DNA of 64,000 nt, from assembly GCF_047730085.1 (NCBI RefSeq), contig NZ_CP159830.1, forward strand, positions 2,356,001 to 2,420,000, in the 5' to 3' direction. Made by a program: the position numbers and the translations under genes. The DNA is from Njordibacter sp937773555. GTDB taxonomy: Bacteria > Pseudomonadota > Gammaproteobacteria > Pseudomonadales > Balneatricaceae. Under the pieces are notes generated by a model that was not told where the DNA came from, did no database searches, and saw only the letters and a program-made list of their open reading frames with translations. The stretch's first letter is position 1. Each line of letters begins with the position of its first letter. This document shows, in pieces, positions 35,785 through 44,708 of the stretch.

Positions 35785-38079
35785 CTAAGTGTCTACATCG
35801 ATAGACCCGGCGTCTATCTCATTTTCAGCTTGACTCTCAACAGCCAAACTATCAACTTTTTGGAAGCCTCTTGGTAGTTTGTTTCCTCTACGCCCACGTT
35901 CACCACGATAGTGAACCAGATCGGAGGCTTTCAAACGTAGGTAGCGCTTGCCCGAATGTACTAATAACTCGCAGTCCTCAGTGACAAGCGCACAAGCCAC
36001 CATAAACTCTTCGCGGCTTGCTACACGGCTAGGCGATATACTAATAATCTTATTACCCTTACCGCGCGCTAGCTGCGGCAAATCTTGCAATGGGAATACC
36101 AACATACGCCCTTCATTACTCACTGCCACCAGCCAGGTTTCGGCTATCCTGGTGATATGCTGTGGCACAATAATTTTAGCCCCCTTGGGCACCGACATAG
36201 CCGTTTTACCCGCCTTATTTTTACTTAACAAATCTTCAAAAGTAGACACGAAGCCATAACCTGCATCGGTACTCATCAGCAATAGCTGATCTACCTTAGC
36301 ACTGACCGCCGCTGAAAATTGCACACCACTGGGCGCATTAAATCTGCCACTTAATGGCTCCCCCTGCCCGCGAGCAGACGGCAAGGTATGCGCTTCTAGA
36401 GAGTAGCTGCGGCCACCCTCATCAAGAAAAGCCACACTTTGGTTACTTCGAGCTTGAACCATAAGCAAGAAGTCATCACCCGATTTATAGCTCATGTTAG
36501 CTGGATCTATATCATGACCTTTAGCACCACGAACCCAGCCTTGCTTAGACAAAACCACAGTCACAGGTTCAGTGGTGAGTAAATCACGTTCGGAAAGAGC
36601 TTTGGCTTCTTGGCGAACAACGATAGGTGAACGACGATCATCACCAAAGGCTTCAGCGTCGGCAATCAATTCACGCTTTATAAGAGTTTTTAAACGGGCT
36701 TTAGAACCCAACAACAATTCTAGTTTTTCGCGCTCTGCAGTGAGCTCCTCTTGCTCGGCTTGGATACGGTGCTGTTCTAATTTTGCTAAGTGGCGAAGTT
36801 TTAAATCTAGTATGGCATCTGCTTGGCGGTCAGATAACGTAAAGCGTTGCATAAGTATTGATTTAGGTTTTTCTTCTTCACGAATAATGGCAATAATTTC
36901 ATCAATATTAAGGTATGCAACTAACAGGCCTTCTAAAAGGTGCAAACGCTCTAACACTTTATCTAAACGGTGCTGCAAGCGGCGAGTTACTGTCTCCATA
37001 CGGAAAGACAGCCACTCTTTTAAAATAGTGCTCAAACCTTTAACTTGAGGTTTACCGTCCACGCCAATGAGGTTTAAGTTAACTCGGTAAGAACGTTCTA
37101 AATCTGTGGTGGCAAACAGGTGGTTTAATAACTGCTGGGTATCCACTCGGTTTGAGCGCGGCACAATGACCAAACGCGTCGGCTTTTCATGATCTGACTC
37201 ATCACGCAAGTCGGCCACCATAGGCAGTTTTTTAGCCTGCATTTGTGCAGCGATTTGTTCTAAAATTCGTGCCCCAGACACTTGGTATGGTAAGGCGGTG
37301 ATGACAATATCGCCGTCTTCGTGATCTACTACTGCACGCATGCGAATACTACCACGGCCAGTTTTGTACATTTCCAACAAATCACTTCGAGGGCTGATGA
37401 TCTCTGCCGTAGTGGGCATATCAGGCCCTTGTACAAATTCAAATAGCTCCTCTATGCTTGCAGCAGGATTCTCCAATAGATGGATGCAAGCTGATACAAC
37501 TTCACGTAAATTATGGGGGGGGATATCTGTTGCCATGCCCACAGCAATTCCAGTGGCGCCATTCAACAGTACGTTGGGTACCCGAGCCGGCAACACTAGT
37601 GGTTCTTGCAGGGTACCGTCAAAGTTATTACCCCAATCTACAGTGCCCTGACCCAGCTCTCCTAACAACACATCAGCATAACCTGTAAGTTTAGCTTCTG
37701 TGTATCGCATAGCAGCAAAAGATTTAGGATCATCTGCTGAACCCCAGTTACCTTGACCATCTACAAGGGTATAGCGGTAAGAGAAGGTCTGCGCCATGTG
37801 TACCATGGCTTCATAACAAGCACTGTCGCCATGGGGATGGAATTTACCCAACACGTCACCAATGGTACGAGCAGACTTTTTATACTTAGACGATGTTTTA
37901 AGCCCCAGTTCAGACATAGCATAAATAATGCGCCTTTGTACTGGTTTTAAACCATCACCAATATGCGGTAATGCACGGTCTAAAATGACATACATAGAGT
38001 AATCTAAGTACGCTTTTTCGGTATATTCTTTGAGGGGTAGACGCTCAACGCCTTCATCAATTGGGATGACACCAGACAT
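35785..38079 (-). CDS. parC: DNA topoisomerase IV subunit A
   Basis: ParC with ParE unlinks daughter chromosomes. From the ATG at 38079 (AAGGATG ten bases upstream) it has 764 residues. The breakage-reunion domain shows LDYSMYVILDRALPHIGDGL, the quinolone-resistance region KFHPHGDSACYEAMVHMAQ and the active-site Tyr in AMRYTEAKL. Weak beta-pinwheel repeats follow in the C-terminal domain, without the GyrA box (QRRGGKG), which separates it from gyrA. Ser and Glu at the usual quinolone positions (HGDSACYE) are wild type. parE is not in the window. Confidence 0.95.
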   Translation of the reverse strand: MSGVIPIDEGVERLPLKEYTEKAYLDYSMYVILDRALPHIGDGLKPVQRRIIYAMSELGLKTSSKYKKSARTIGDVLGKFHPHGDSACYEAMVHMAQTFSYRYTLVDGQGNWGSADDPKSFAAMRYTEAKLTGYADVLLGELGQGTVDWGNNFDGTLQEPLVLPARVPNVLLNGATGIAVGMATDIPPHNLREVVSACIHLLENPAASIEELFEFVQGPDMPTTAEIISPRSDLLEMYKTGRGSIRMRAVVDHEDGDIVITALPYQVSGARILEQIAAQMQAKKLPMVADLRDESDHEKPTRLVIVPRSNRVDTQQLLNHLFATTDLERSYRVNLNLIGVDGKPQVKGLSTILKEWLSFRMETVTRRLQHRLDKVLERLHLLEGLLVAYLNIDEIIAIIREEEKPKSILMQRFTLSDRQADAILDLKLRHLAKLEQHRIQAEQEELTAEREKLELLLGSKARLKTLIKRELIADAEAFGDDRRSPIVVRQEAKALSERDLLTTEPVTVVLSKQGWVRGAKGHDIDPANMSYKSGDDFLLMVQARSNQSVAFLDEGGRSYSLEAHTLPSARGQGEPLSGRFNAPSGVQFSAAVSAKVDQLLLMSTDAGYGFVSTFEDLLSKNKAGKTAMSVPKGAKIIVPQHITRIAETWLVAVSNEGRMLVFPLQDLPQLARGKGNKIISISPSRVASREEFMVACALVTEDCELLVHSGKRYLRLKASDLVHYRGERGRRGNKLPRGFQKVDSLAVESQAENEIDAGSIDVDT

Positions 38080-38443
38080 AAGAAGAAACATCCTTATTGA
38101 GTGGGGCTTAGACCACCGCACTCATGGGTAAATTGATAATTTAAGCCAGAGTATACCGCAAAAAATGATCGGGTGAAGACCTCACAACTATTTATTAGAT
38201 GAATGCGACCTATGCTATATTCCATCGAATATAGTGGCTATTGTGGTTACTTTTTAACCAACAATCCGGTATAATAAAACCACTGAAAACTACCCCCATG
38301 GCGGTTTGTGTAAGCAATTACATTTTTAATCACAAACCTTCAGACCAGCAAGGCAGAGCCGCCAGAGCCCACCTTACAAAAATTTGTTGAGTCATTGATT
38401 TTCATAGGAAAACTTTAACTTTTAATCTCTAAGGAGAACAATT
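38080..38443. promoter_or_regulatory. Intergenic region between parC and DUF3461 gene
   Basis: This divergent region holds a perfect 8-bp inverted repeat, CTATATTC-CATC-GAATATAG (38215-38234), of unknown meaning. A TATAAT sits at 38271-38276 with only a poor -35 candidate. The DUF3461 start has AAGGAGAACAATT upstream. Nothing else is recognised. Confidence 0.4.
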
Positions 38444-38827
38444 ATGTCTCAACACCCTACGCTAACGGAAATGGGCATTACTAGCTTTGAATCCATCAGC
38501 AAATATACCCTTCGCCAAGAAGGTGATTTTGATATTCTTAAAATCTACTACAAGCGCGAGAAAGGCTCTTTTTTACCTCGTAGCAAAAAGTTTCGTTTTG
38601 GTCGTGCTACCCGTACTGTAATGGTCGACTCGGGTCGCCAACAATGGCAAGAAGTGAGCGAAATCTCACCCTTTTTGCTGCGTGCGCTTACAGAATTAAA
38701 CAAGCTAGCTCATGAAGAAAACAAAGCTGCCGATAATAAAGAATCTATCTTAGAGGATCTTGTGCATCTAGAGCGCATTATGGCTGAAAAACTAGCTGAG
38801 ATTCGAGCTAAAATAGACCAGTTATAA
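38444..38827 (+). CDS. DUF3461 family protein
   Basis: The 127-residue protein shows the DUF3461 pattern: PTLTEMGITSFESISKYTLR, EGDFDILKIYYKREKGSFLP, SKKFRFGRATRTVMVDSG and a C-terminal coiled-coil helix (ILEDLVHLERIMAEKLAEIR). It is soluble and has no known function. Its ribosome-binding site AAGGAG is strong, and a terminator follows directly, so it is a single-gene unit. Confidence 0.9.
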   Translation: MSQHPTLTEMGITSFESISKYTLRQEGDFDILKIYYKREKGSFLPRSKKFRFGRATRTVMVDSGRQQWQEVSEISPFLLRALTELNKLAHEENKAADNKESILEDLVHLERIMAEKLAEIRAKIDQL

Positions 38828-38842
38828 ACTTTTCTTGGCTAT

Positions 38843-38879
38843 AAAAAACCGCTCTAGGGTCCCTAGTTGCGGTTTTTTT
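38843..38879 (+). terminator. Terminator after DUF3461 gene
   Basis: AAAAAACCGC pairs with GCGGTTTTTT, and inside it CTAGGG pairs with CCCTAG. The stem ends in TTTTTTT on the plus strand, 15 bases past the stop codon. This is a strong Rho-independent terminator. Confidence 0.85.
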
Positions 38880-38924
38880 GTTTGTGCATCATTGGCAACA
38901 TTCTAACTATCTTTGGGCGTTATA

Positions 38925-39113
38925 TTACAAAGGAATGTCGTCCACAGCGTCGGCTATAGTTTCTATACTTTCATCCACAGCATCACCTACTACTGGCACC
39001 GCAGAAGCTACCGCGCCAACAATCCGCATGGGTACAGTGACGATCTTGGTTAAAACACAGCCACTTAAACTCACACACAAAAATGCCATTATTACCCACT
39101 TATAAGCGATCAT
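38925..39113 (-). CDS. Small lipoprotein next to hexR
   Basis: The 62-residue precursor has a signal sequence with a lipobox, FLCVSLSGC, so the mature protein would start at Cys19 and be lipid-anchored. The mature part (VLTKIVTVPMRIVGAVASAV, ending in an acidic AVDESIETIADAVDDIPL) resembles small lipoproteins of the DUF6726 kind, though I could not verify that. The ATG overlaps the hexR stop by four bases, so it is translationally linked to hexR. Confidence 0.75.
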   Translation of the reverse strand: MIAYKWVIMAFLCVSLSGCVLTKIVTVPMRIVGAVASAVPVVGDAVDESIETIADAVDDIPL

Positions 39114-39979
39114 TCTGAATCCTGAAATGCAGCTAAACGAGTACCCGTTAAACTTTGTTTAATGGTCTTTAAGTGGCCATGAAAATCTTCACCACGCCGC
39201 AATATAACGCCAGTAGCCAACACATCTATTAAGGTTAGCTGTATCATACGAGACTGCATGGGCACATACACATCATTGTCTTCAGGTGCCTCTATAGCTA
39301 ACACCAAACTTGCCTCTTGAGCCAAGGGTGAATCAGCAGCGGTAATCGCAATAACTAGTGCACCAGAAGCTCGGCCAATGCGCGCCACCTCCACCATCTC
39401 TTTGGTTCGGCCAGTGAACGACAACAGCACCATCACGTCACCGCGCTTGCACGCTGCTGCCATCATGCGCATCATCAATGAATCATTGTGGGCCACTACG
39501 GGAATATTGAAACGGAAAAACTTGTGCAGAGCGTCTTGAGCCACAGCGCCTGAGGCGCCCATGCCAAAAAAACAAATCTGCTGAGCTTGGCTTAAATAAT
39601 CTACCGCTCTTTCAATAACCTTACTGTCAATCTGTTGCCTTGCAGCATCTAAACTAGCCATGGTGCTAGTAAATATTTTATCCGTATATTGAGTGGCCGT
39701 ATCATTTTGATTAACACTTTGGCTTACGTAGGGTGTGCCCCGCGCCATACTTTGAGCCAATTCCAACTTAAAGTCCGGGTAACCCTTTAGGCCAAAGCTA
39801 CGACACATGCGATTGACCGTAGGCTCACTGACTTGAGCCAACTCTGCCAAAGCAGCAATACTCATGCGAGTTGCCGATTGCGGGTCAGCAACAATCACTT
39901 GCACCACTTTGCGTTCAGATCGGTTAAGCTGATCTTGCTGGGTGGACAGGCGCTGCAGTAAATTATTGTTCATAGTCAT
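39110..39979 (-). CDS. hexR: Transcriptional regulator HexR (RpiR/MurR family)
   Basis: HexR represses or, in some marine gammaproteobacteria, dually controls central carbon genes and responds to 2-keto-3-deoxy-6-phosphogluconate. The 289-residue protein has an N-terminal helix-turn-helix (SIAALAELAQVSEPTVNRMC, then SFGLKGYPDFKLELAQS) and a SIS sugar-phosphate domain (about 125-260: ICFFGMGASGAVAQDALHKF, VMVLLSFTGRTKEMVEVARI). It is divergent from zwf, with a palindrome between them (40014-40035), which supports the identity. Confidence 0.93.
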   Translation of the reverse strand: MTMNNNLLQRLSTQQDQLNRSERKVVQVIVADPQSATRMSIAALAELAQVSEPTVNRMCRSFGLKGYPDFKLELAQSMARGTPYVSQSVNQNDTATQYTDKIFTSTMASLDAARQQIDSKVIERAVDYLSQAQQICFFGMGASGAVAQDALHKFFRFNIPVVAHNDSLMMRMMAAACKRGDVMVLLSFTGRTKEMVEVARIGRASGALVIAITAADSPLAQEASLVLAIEAPEDNDVYVPMQSRMIQLTLIDVLATGVILRRGEDFHGHLKTIKQSLTGTRLAAFQDSE

Positions 39980-40013
39980 CAGTTCTTTTTAATTTAGCTC
40001 ATTTGTTCATTTA

Positions 40014-40035
40014 TGTACGTAATATTACCAACATT
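40014..40035. promoter_or_regulatory. HexR-type operator between hexR and zwf
   Basis: A 22-base sequence centred on the palindrome GTAATATTAC and flanked by ATGTAC and CAACAT is repeated, with only two changes, at 47606-47627 between edd and gap. Known HexR sites in gammaproteobacteria contain a TGTAAT/ATTACA-like palindrome. It lies about 80 bases before zwf and 35 before hexR, so it can control both. Confidence 0.75.
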
Positions 40036-40112
40036 TTTGATATTTTTGTGACTTTTTTGTAAATTTAAGAGTATTATTACATTATTAACTTACCCATAAG
40101 GTCACACTAGCT

Positions 40113-41627
40113 ATGTCGGACAGTTCTTCATCAGACGAGCATACAACAGCTACAGGCATATTAAGCCATAGTTTTGTCTTGTTTGGCGCATTAGGTGATC
40201 TATCACTTCGCAAACTCATGCCTGCGCTATACCAACTCGAACATGCTCAACTACTAAGCCAAGAGCTAGAAATTATGGCTGTGGCGCGCAGCGCGATTAG
40301 CACCGCCGAACTCAAGCAGCGAGTTGAGCATACACTAAATCAATACATTGGCGCAGATCAATTAAACCCTAGCACCTTATCACGCTTATTACAGCGCCTA
40401 TGCTATTGCCAAGTAGACCTTACCCAAGCGCATGATTATATTACCCTAGTGCAAGCTTTGTCGTCTTGGCAACCACAGGTGACATTCTACCTAGCCACCC
40501 CACCAAACCTATACAGCGACATTTGTCAGCATTTACACAGTGCAGGCGGCGTTAATAGCTTTAGCCGCATTGTGGTAGAAAAGCCCATTGGCCATGATCT
40601 AGCTTCCTCAAAAGTAATTAATGATGCGCTGGCGTTATATTTTGACGAAAGCCAAATCTTTCGCATTGATCACTACCTAGGGAAGGAAACAGTTCAAAAC
40701 TTAATAGCACTGCGCTTTGCTAACCCTCTATTTGAGAGCCAGTGGAACAACCAATACATTGACTATGTAGAAATTAGTGTGGCAGAAGATGTTGGTATTG
40801 AAGGGCGATGGGGATACTTTGACAAAGCTGGGCAAATGCGTGACATGGTGCAAAATCATTTAATGCAGCTCTTATGTTTGGTTGCTATGGACCCACCATC
40901 ACAGCTTGATGCCAGCAGCATAAGAGATGAAAAGGTAAAGGTATTGCGCTCGCTGAAACCCATTAAGCCAGATGAAATAAGACATCACTTGGTATTGGGC
41001 CAATATGCTGATGGCCAGTTTAAACAAGCACCTGCGCCAGGTTACCTAAATGAATCCGACGCAAACACTAGCAGTAATACAGAAACCTTTATTGCCCTGC
41101 GAGCAGAAATAGCCAACTGGCGCTGGACTGGCACACCATTTTACTTACGCACGGGCAAACGCATGGCCAGCAAGGTGACTGAAATTGTCATTCACTATAA
41201 ACCTAACAGTCATTACATCTTCAGTCCAGATCAAGCCTCACTTGCGAAAAATAGATTAGTCATTCGTCTACAACCTTCAGAAAGCATTTCTTTACAAGTG
41301 CTCACTAAAGAACAGGGTATGGACAAAGGGATGCAACTTAGACGCGACCCATTGCAGTTAGACCTTGCTCAAAGCCAGTCTAACGCTCGCATTCCAGACG
41401 CCTATGAGCGTTTATTACTGGAAGCATTAAAGGGTAATCAAAGCCTATTTGTAAGGCGCGACGAAGTAGAAATAGCTTGGCAATGGTGTGATCAAGTAAG
41501 GCATAGCTTTCAGTCTACAGACCAACCACTAAGACCTTACCCGGTGGGCAGTAATGGCCCCAAAGAAGCTAATGACATGATCCAAATGCACGGACACCTT
41601 TGGTATGAAGACTGTGATGAAATTTAA
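40113..41627 (+). CDS. zwf: Glucose-6-phosphate 1-dehydrogenase
   Basis: Zwf oxidises glucose-6-phosphate to 6-phosphogluconolactone with NADP+ or NAD+. The 504-residue protein shows the dinucleotide motif FGALGDLSLRKLMPALYQL, the active-site RIDHYLGKETVQN with catalytic His, and YFDKAGQMRDMVQNHLMQLL. The N-terminus has a Ser-rich extension (MSDSSSSDEHTTA). It leads the zwf-pgl-eda operon, probably under HexR. Confidence 0.97.
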   Translation: MSDSSSSDEHTTATGILSHSFVLFGALGDLSLRKLMPALYQLEHAQLLSQELEIMAVARSAISTAELKQRVEHTLNQYIGADQLNPSTLSRLLQRLCYCQVDLTQAHDYITLVQALSSWQPQVTFYLATPPNLYSDICQHLHSAGGVNSFSRIVVEKPIGHDLASSKVINDALALYFDESQIFRIDHYLGKETVQNLIALRFANPLFESQWNNQYIDYVEISVAEDVGIEGRWGYFDKAGQMRDMVQNHLMQLLCLVAMDPPSQLDASSIRDEKVKVLRSLKPIKPDEIRHHLVLGQYADGQFKQAPAPGYLNESDANTSSNTETFIALRAEIANWRWTGTPFYLRTGKRMASKVTEIVIHYKPNSHYIFSPDQASLAKNRLVIRLQPSESISLQVLTKEQGMDKGMQLRRDPLQLDLAQSQSNARIPDAYERLLLEALKGNQSLFVRRDEVEIAWQWCDQVRHSFQSTDQPLRPYPVGSNGPKEANDMIQMHGHLWYEDCDEI

Positions 41628-42330
41628 TAGACCTGAAACTTTACCTGAGCAAAGCCAATGGTTAGCAAGCCCTACTCCAGAGCAACTAGCTCGCACGCTA
41701 GCAATAAACATTGCTGACCAATTACGTAATGCACTGTTAGTTAGGCCCAAAGCCAGCTTAGCTGTGAGTGGAGGCCGCACGCCAAAAGTAATGCTGCAGC
41801 AATTAAGCCAGCAACAATTAGACTGGCATCGGATAGACATTACCCTTGTAGATGAGCGCTGGGTACCTGAAGACGATAGTGCTAGCAACGCTGCGTTAGT
41901 CAGGGCTTGGTTGCTACAAAATCATGCTGCTGAGGCTACTTTTTTCCCTATGTATACTGGCCAAAAAAGCGCACTAGAAGGCCAGCAATACTGCCAGCAA
42001 AGACTTGACGCCATGCACTGGCCACTTGATGTGTTAGTGCTTGGCATGGGTAACGATGGACATACAGCGTCTTTGTTTCCTTTATGCCCCTATTTGCATG
42101 ACGCACTTTCTACCGATGCCCTCTGTATCGCTACCTGCGCACCAGTAGCACCCACTGACCGCATGACTCTTTCTGCCACTACACTGAAACTTGCAACACA
42201 TACACACTTACACATTGAAGGTGACAAAAAATGTCAAGTATTAGTGCACTCAATTGACTTAAAAGACCCTTCGCAGACGCCTATTTATACCTTTCTCCAA
42301 CATTCCCTTGCTATACATTGGTGCCCTTAA
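41605..42330 (+). CDS. pgl: 6-phosphogluconolactonase
   Basis: Pgl hydrolyses 6-phosphogluconolactone to 6-phosphogluconate. The 241-residue protein of the DevB/SOL type has LAVSGGRTPKVMLQQLSQ, ITLVDERWVPEDDSASN and VLGMGNDGHTASLFP. It overlaps the end of zwf by 23 bases (ATG at 41605); a second ATG at 41617 is equally possible, still overlapping. Translational coupling to zwf is likely. Confidence 0.94.
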   Translation: MKTVMKFNRPETLPEQSQWLASPTPEQLARTLAINIADQLRNALLVRPKASLAVSGGRTPKVMLQQLSQQQLDWHRIDITLVDERWVPEDDSASNAALVRAWLLQNHAAEATFFPMYTGQKSALEGQQYCQQRLDAMHWPLDVLVLGMGNDGHTASLFPLCPYLHDALSTDALCIATCAPVAPTDRMTLSATTLKLATHTHLHIEGDKKCQVLVHSIDLKDPSQTPIYTFLQHSLAIHWCP

Positions 42331-42996
42331 ATGAACTCTTCCAGTACTACACAAATACACAAAAACACCCAGAAATTAGACCTAATATGTAACTCTGCCC
42401 CTGTTATCCCAGTACTTACTTTAGAGAACGCTGAGCAAGCTATTGGCATTGGTAAAGCATTAGTAGACGGTGGCTTAATTGTGCTAGAAATCACCCTACG
42501 CAGCGCCTATGGTTTAACCGCCATTAAACAGTTAAAGCAGGCTCTCCCAAATGCTATTATTGGTGCGGGCACAGTCATGACGCCCCAGCAGTATGAATCT
42601 TGCGTTGAAGCAGGGGCCGATTTTATTGTTAGCCCAGGGTTCACTACAGAACTTTTACACCACGGTAGCCAAAGCTCAGTACCGTTGTTGCCGGGTATTG
42701 GCAGTGTTAGCGAAGCCATGCAAGCCATGGCGTTAGGTTACCGAAGGTTTAAACTTTTTCCTGCAGCTGTAGTGGGTGGAGTGGGTTTCCTAAAAGCTAT
42801 TGGAGGCCCCATTAGCGAACTTAAGTTTTGCCCAACTGGCGGCATCAAGCCTACCAATGCAACAGACTATTTAGCGTTACATAATGTGATGTGTGTAGGT
42901 GGAACCTGGCTAACTCCCACAGACCTAGTACAGCAGAAAAACTGGCAAGCCATAGAAGAGTTAGCTAAGCAAGCTTGCGCACTCGCTGGGCCTTAA
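42331..42996 (+). CDS. eda: 2-dehydro-3-deoxyphosphogluconate aldolase (KDPG aldolase)
   Basis: Eda splits KDPG into pyruvate and glyceraldehyde-3-phosphate, the second Entner-Doudoroff step. The 221-residue protein has VPVLTLENAEQAIGIGKALV (here APVIPVL), LIVLEITLRSAYG, GAGTVMTPQQYE, FIVSPGFT and the Schiff-base lysine region RRFKLFPAAVVGGVGFLKA. The ATG directly follows the pgl stop codon. Confidence 0.96.
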   Translation: MNSSSTTQIHKNTQKLDLICNSAPVIPVLTLENAEQAIGIGKALVDGGLIVLEITLRSAYGLTAIKQLKQALPNAIIGAGTVMTPQQYESCVEAGADFIVSPGFTTELLHHGSQSSVPLLPGIGSVSEAMQAMALGYRRFKLFPAAVVGGVGFLKAIGGPISELKFCPTGGIKPTNATDYLALHNVMCVGGTWLTPTDLVQQKNWQAIEELAKQACALAGP

Positions 42997-43013
42997 AATC
43001 GAGGTATATAACG

Positions 43014-43039
43014 AAAAAAGCCCTTTAAATTTAAAGGGC
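43014..43039 (-). terminator. Terminator after pgi
   Basis: GCCCTTTAAATTTAAAGGGC is a perfect 20-base palindrome. On the minus strand it is followed by TTTTTT, so it terminates pgi; on the plus strand a T-run is missing, but it may still help end eda. Confidence 0.8.
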
Positions 43040-43067
43040 AAAACTGCTACCGCTTATAATAAAGGCT

Positions 43068-44708
43068 CTAAACGCGAGAGCACTTAAAGTAGTCAATTAA
43101 CGCGTTAGTAGAATCATCATGCTGATGCCCTGCGTCACCTTCAATTTCCTGCAATATACCCTTAGCTAGAGTCTTACCTAATTCAACACCCCATTGATCA
43201 AAAGAGCATAAATCCCAGATGACACCTTGGGCAAATATTTTGTGCTCATAAAGGGCAATGAGTGCACCCAAATTCCTTGGGTCTATCTGCTTAAGTAGCA
43301 AGGTATTGCTAGGCCGGTTACCTTGGTGCACTTTATGCGGTAACAGTTTTTCAAGCTGCTTTGAATCTAATCCCTGAGCCTCTAATTGGCTCCTTACTTC
43401 TTCAGCACTGATACCATTCATTAGTGCCTCAGTCTGGGCGAAAAAATTAGCCATAAGGTTTTCATGGTGACCTTTAACTGGGGTAGAGCTCGCTAGCGAA
43501 CCTATAAAATCTGCTGGCACTATAACGTTACCTTGATGCAGTAATTGATAGAATGCATGTTGCCCATCAATACCCAACTGTCCCCAAACAACAGATGCTG
43601 TAGGGTAAGCTACTTGATTACCTTGGCGGTCCACATGCTTACCATTACTCTCCATATCTGCCTGCTGAATATATGCAGTAAAGCTTTCTAAAGGTTGGTC
43701 ATAGGGCAATATCACGTGACTTTGTGCCCCATGTAACAAACCATTCCAAATACTCACTAACGCCATAATAGTGGGCATATTTTCTGCCGCTGGCGCATCT
43801 CTAAAGTGGCGATCCATGTCATGGGCGCCAGTGAGTAACTGTTCAAACTTGTCAAAGCCAAGGTATAGCGCAATAGGTAAGCCAATGGCAGACCAGATAG
43901 AGTATCGCCCCCCCACCCAGTCCCACATAGAGAACATAAATTCTTTATCAATACCAAATTCTTGTACTGCTTCAGTGTTAGATGACACAGCCACAAAGTG
44001 CTGCTGTACCGCACGTTCATCAAATGCCGAAGCCATTAGCCAGTTGCGCGCCGTTTGTGCATTGGTCATAGTTTCGCTGGTAGTGAACGTTTTAGACGCC
44101 ACCACAAACAATACTTGCTCCGCTTTTAAAGGACGTAAAATTTCCGCAATTTCTACGCCATCTATATTGGAAATAAAGTGCACTCGGATGGTGGAATCTG
44201 CATATGAGCGCAGTGCCTGAGTAACCATTTTTGGTCCCAAGTTAGAGCCACCAATGCCAATGTTCACCACGTCAGTAATACGCTTTCCAGAATATCCAAG
44301 CCACTCACCACTACGCACTTTTTCCACAAACTCCCGCATATGCGACAGCTCATCGTTGATCATTTCCATCACATTGGTTTGGTCTACGTAGACGGGTGAA
44401 TTACTGCGGTTACGCAAAGCCGTATGCAACACCGCACGGTCTTCAGTTATATTGATTTTTGCGCCTCTGTACATCCGTTCTATAGCAGAACTTAGGCCCA
44501 TATCTTGTGACAAACCAAACAGCGCATCCATTATTTCAGGTGTCAGGCAGTTTTTTGAGTAGTCTAATAATAGGTTAGGTAATTCAATAGAATAGGTGTC
44601 AAAGCGGTTACCTTCATTAGCAAAGAGCTCACGCAAGTGAGTGCTGCGGTACTGCACTGCTAATTGCTGCAATTTCTGCCAGTGTTTAGATTTTTCAAGA
44701 TGTAACAT
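43068..44708 (-). CDS. pgi: Glucose-6-phosphate isomerase
   Basis: Pgi interconverts glucose-6-phosphate and fructose-6-phosphate. The 546-residue protein has the family motifs DVVNIGIGGSNLGPKMVTQA, the VASKTFTTSETMTNA phosphate loop, SVVWGQLGIDGQHAFYQLLH and the C-terminal GALIALYEHKIFAQGVIWDL. It follows glk with a 14-base overlap, so edd-glk-pgi form one operon. In this setting it can return fructose-6-phosphate to glucose-6-phosphate. Confidence 0.97.
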   Translation of the reverse strand: MLHLEKSKHWQKLQQLAVQYRSTHLRELFANEGNRFDTYSIELPNLLLDYSKNCLTPEIMDALFGLSQDMGLSSAIERMYRGAKINITEDRAVLHTALRNRSNSPVYVDQTNVMEMINDELSHMREFVEKVRSGEWLGYSGKRITDVVNIGIGGSNLGPKMVTQALRSYADSTIRVHFISNIDGVEIAEILRPLKAEQVLFVVASKTFTTSETMTNAQTARNWLMASAFDERAVQQHFVAVSSNTEAVQEFGIDKEFMFSMWDWVGGRYSIWSAIGLPIALYLGFDKFEQLLTGAHDMDRHFRDAPAAENMPTIMALVSIWNGLLHGAQSHVILPYDQPLESFTAYIQQADMESNGKHVDRQGNQVAYPTASVVWGQLGIDGQHAFYQLLHQGNVIVPADFIGSLASSTPVKGHHENLMANFFAQTEALMNGISAEEVRSQLEAQGLDSKQLEKLLPHKVHQGNRPSNTLLLKQIDPRNLGALIALYEHKIFAQGVIWDLCSFDQWGVELGKTLAKGILQEIEGDAGHQHDDSTNALIDYFKCSRV

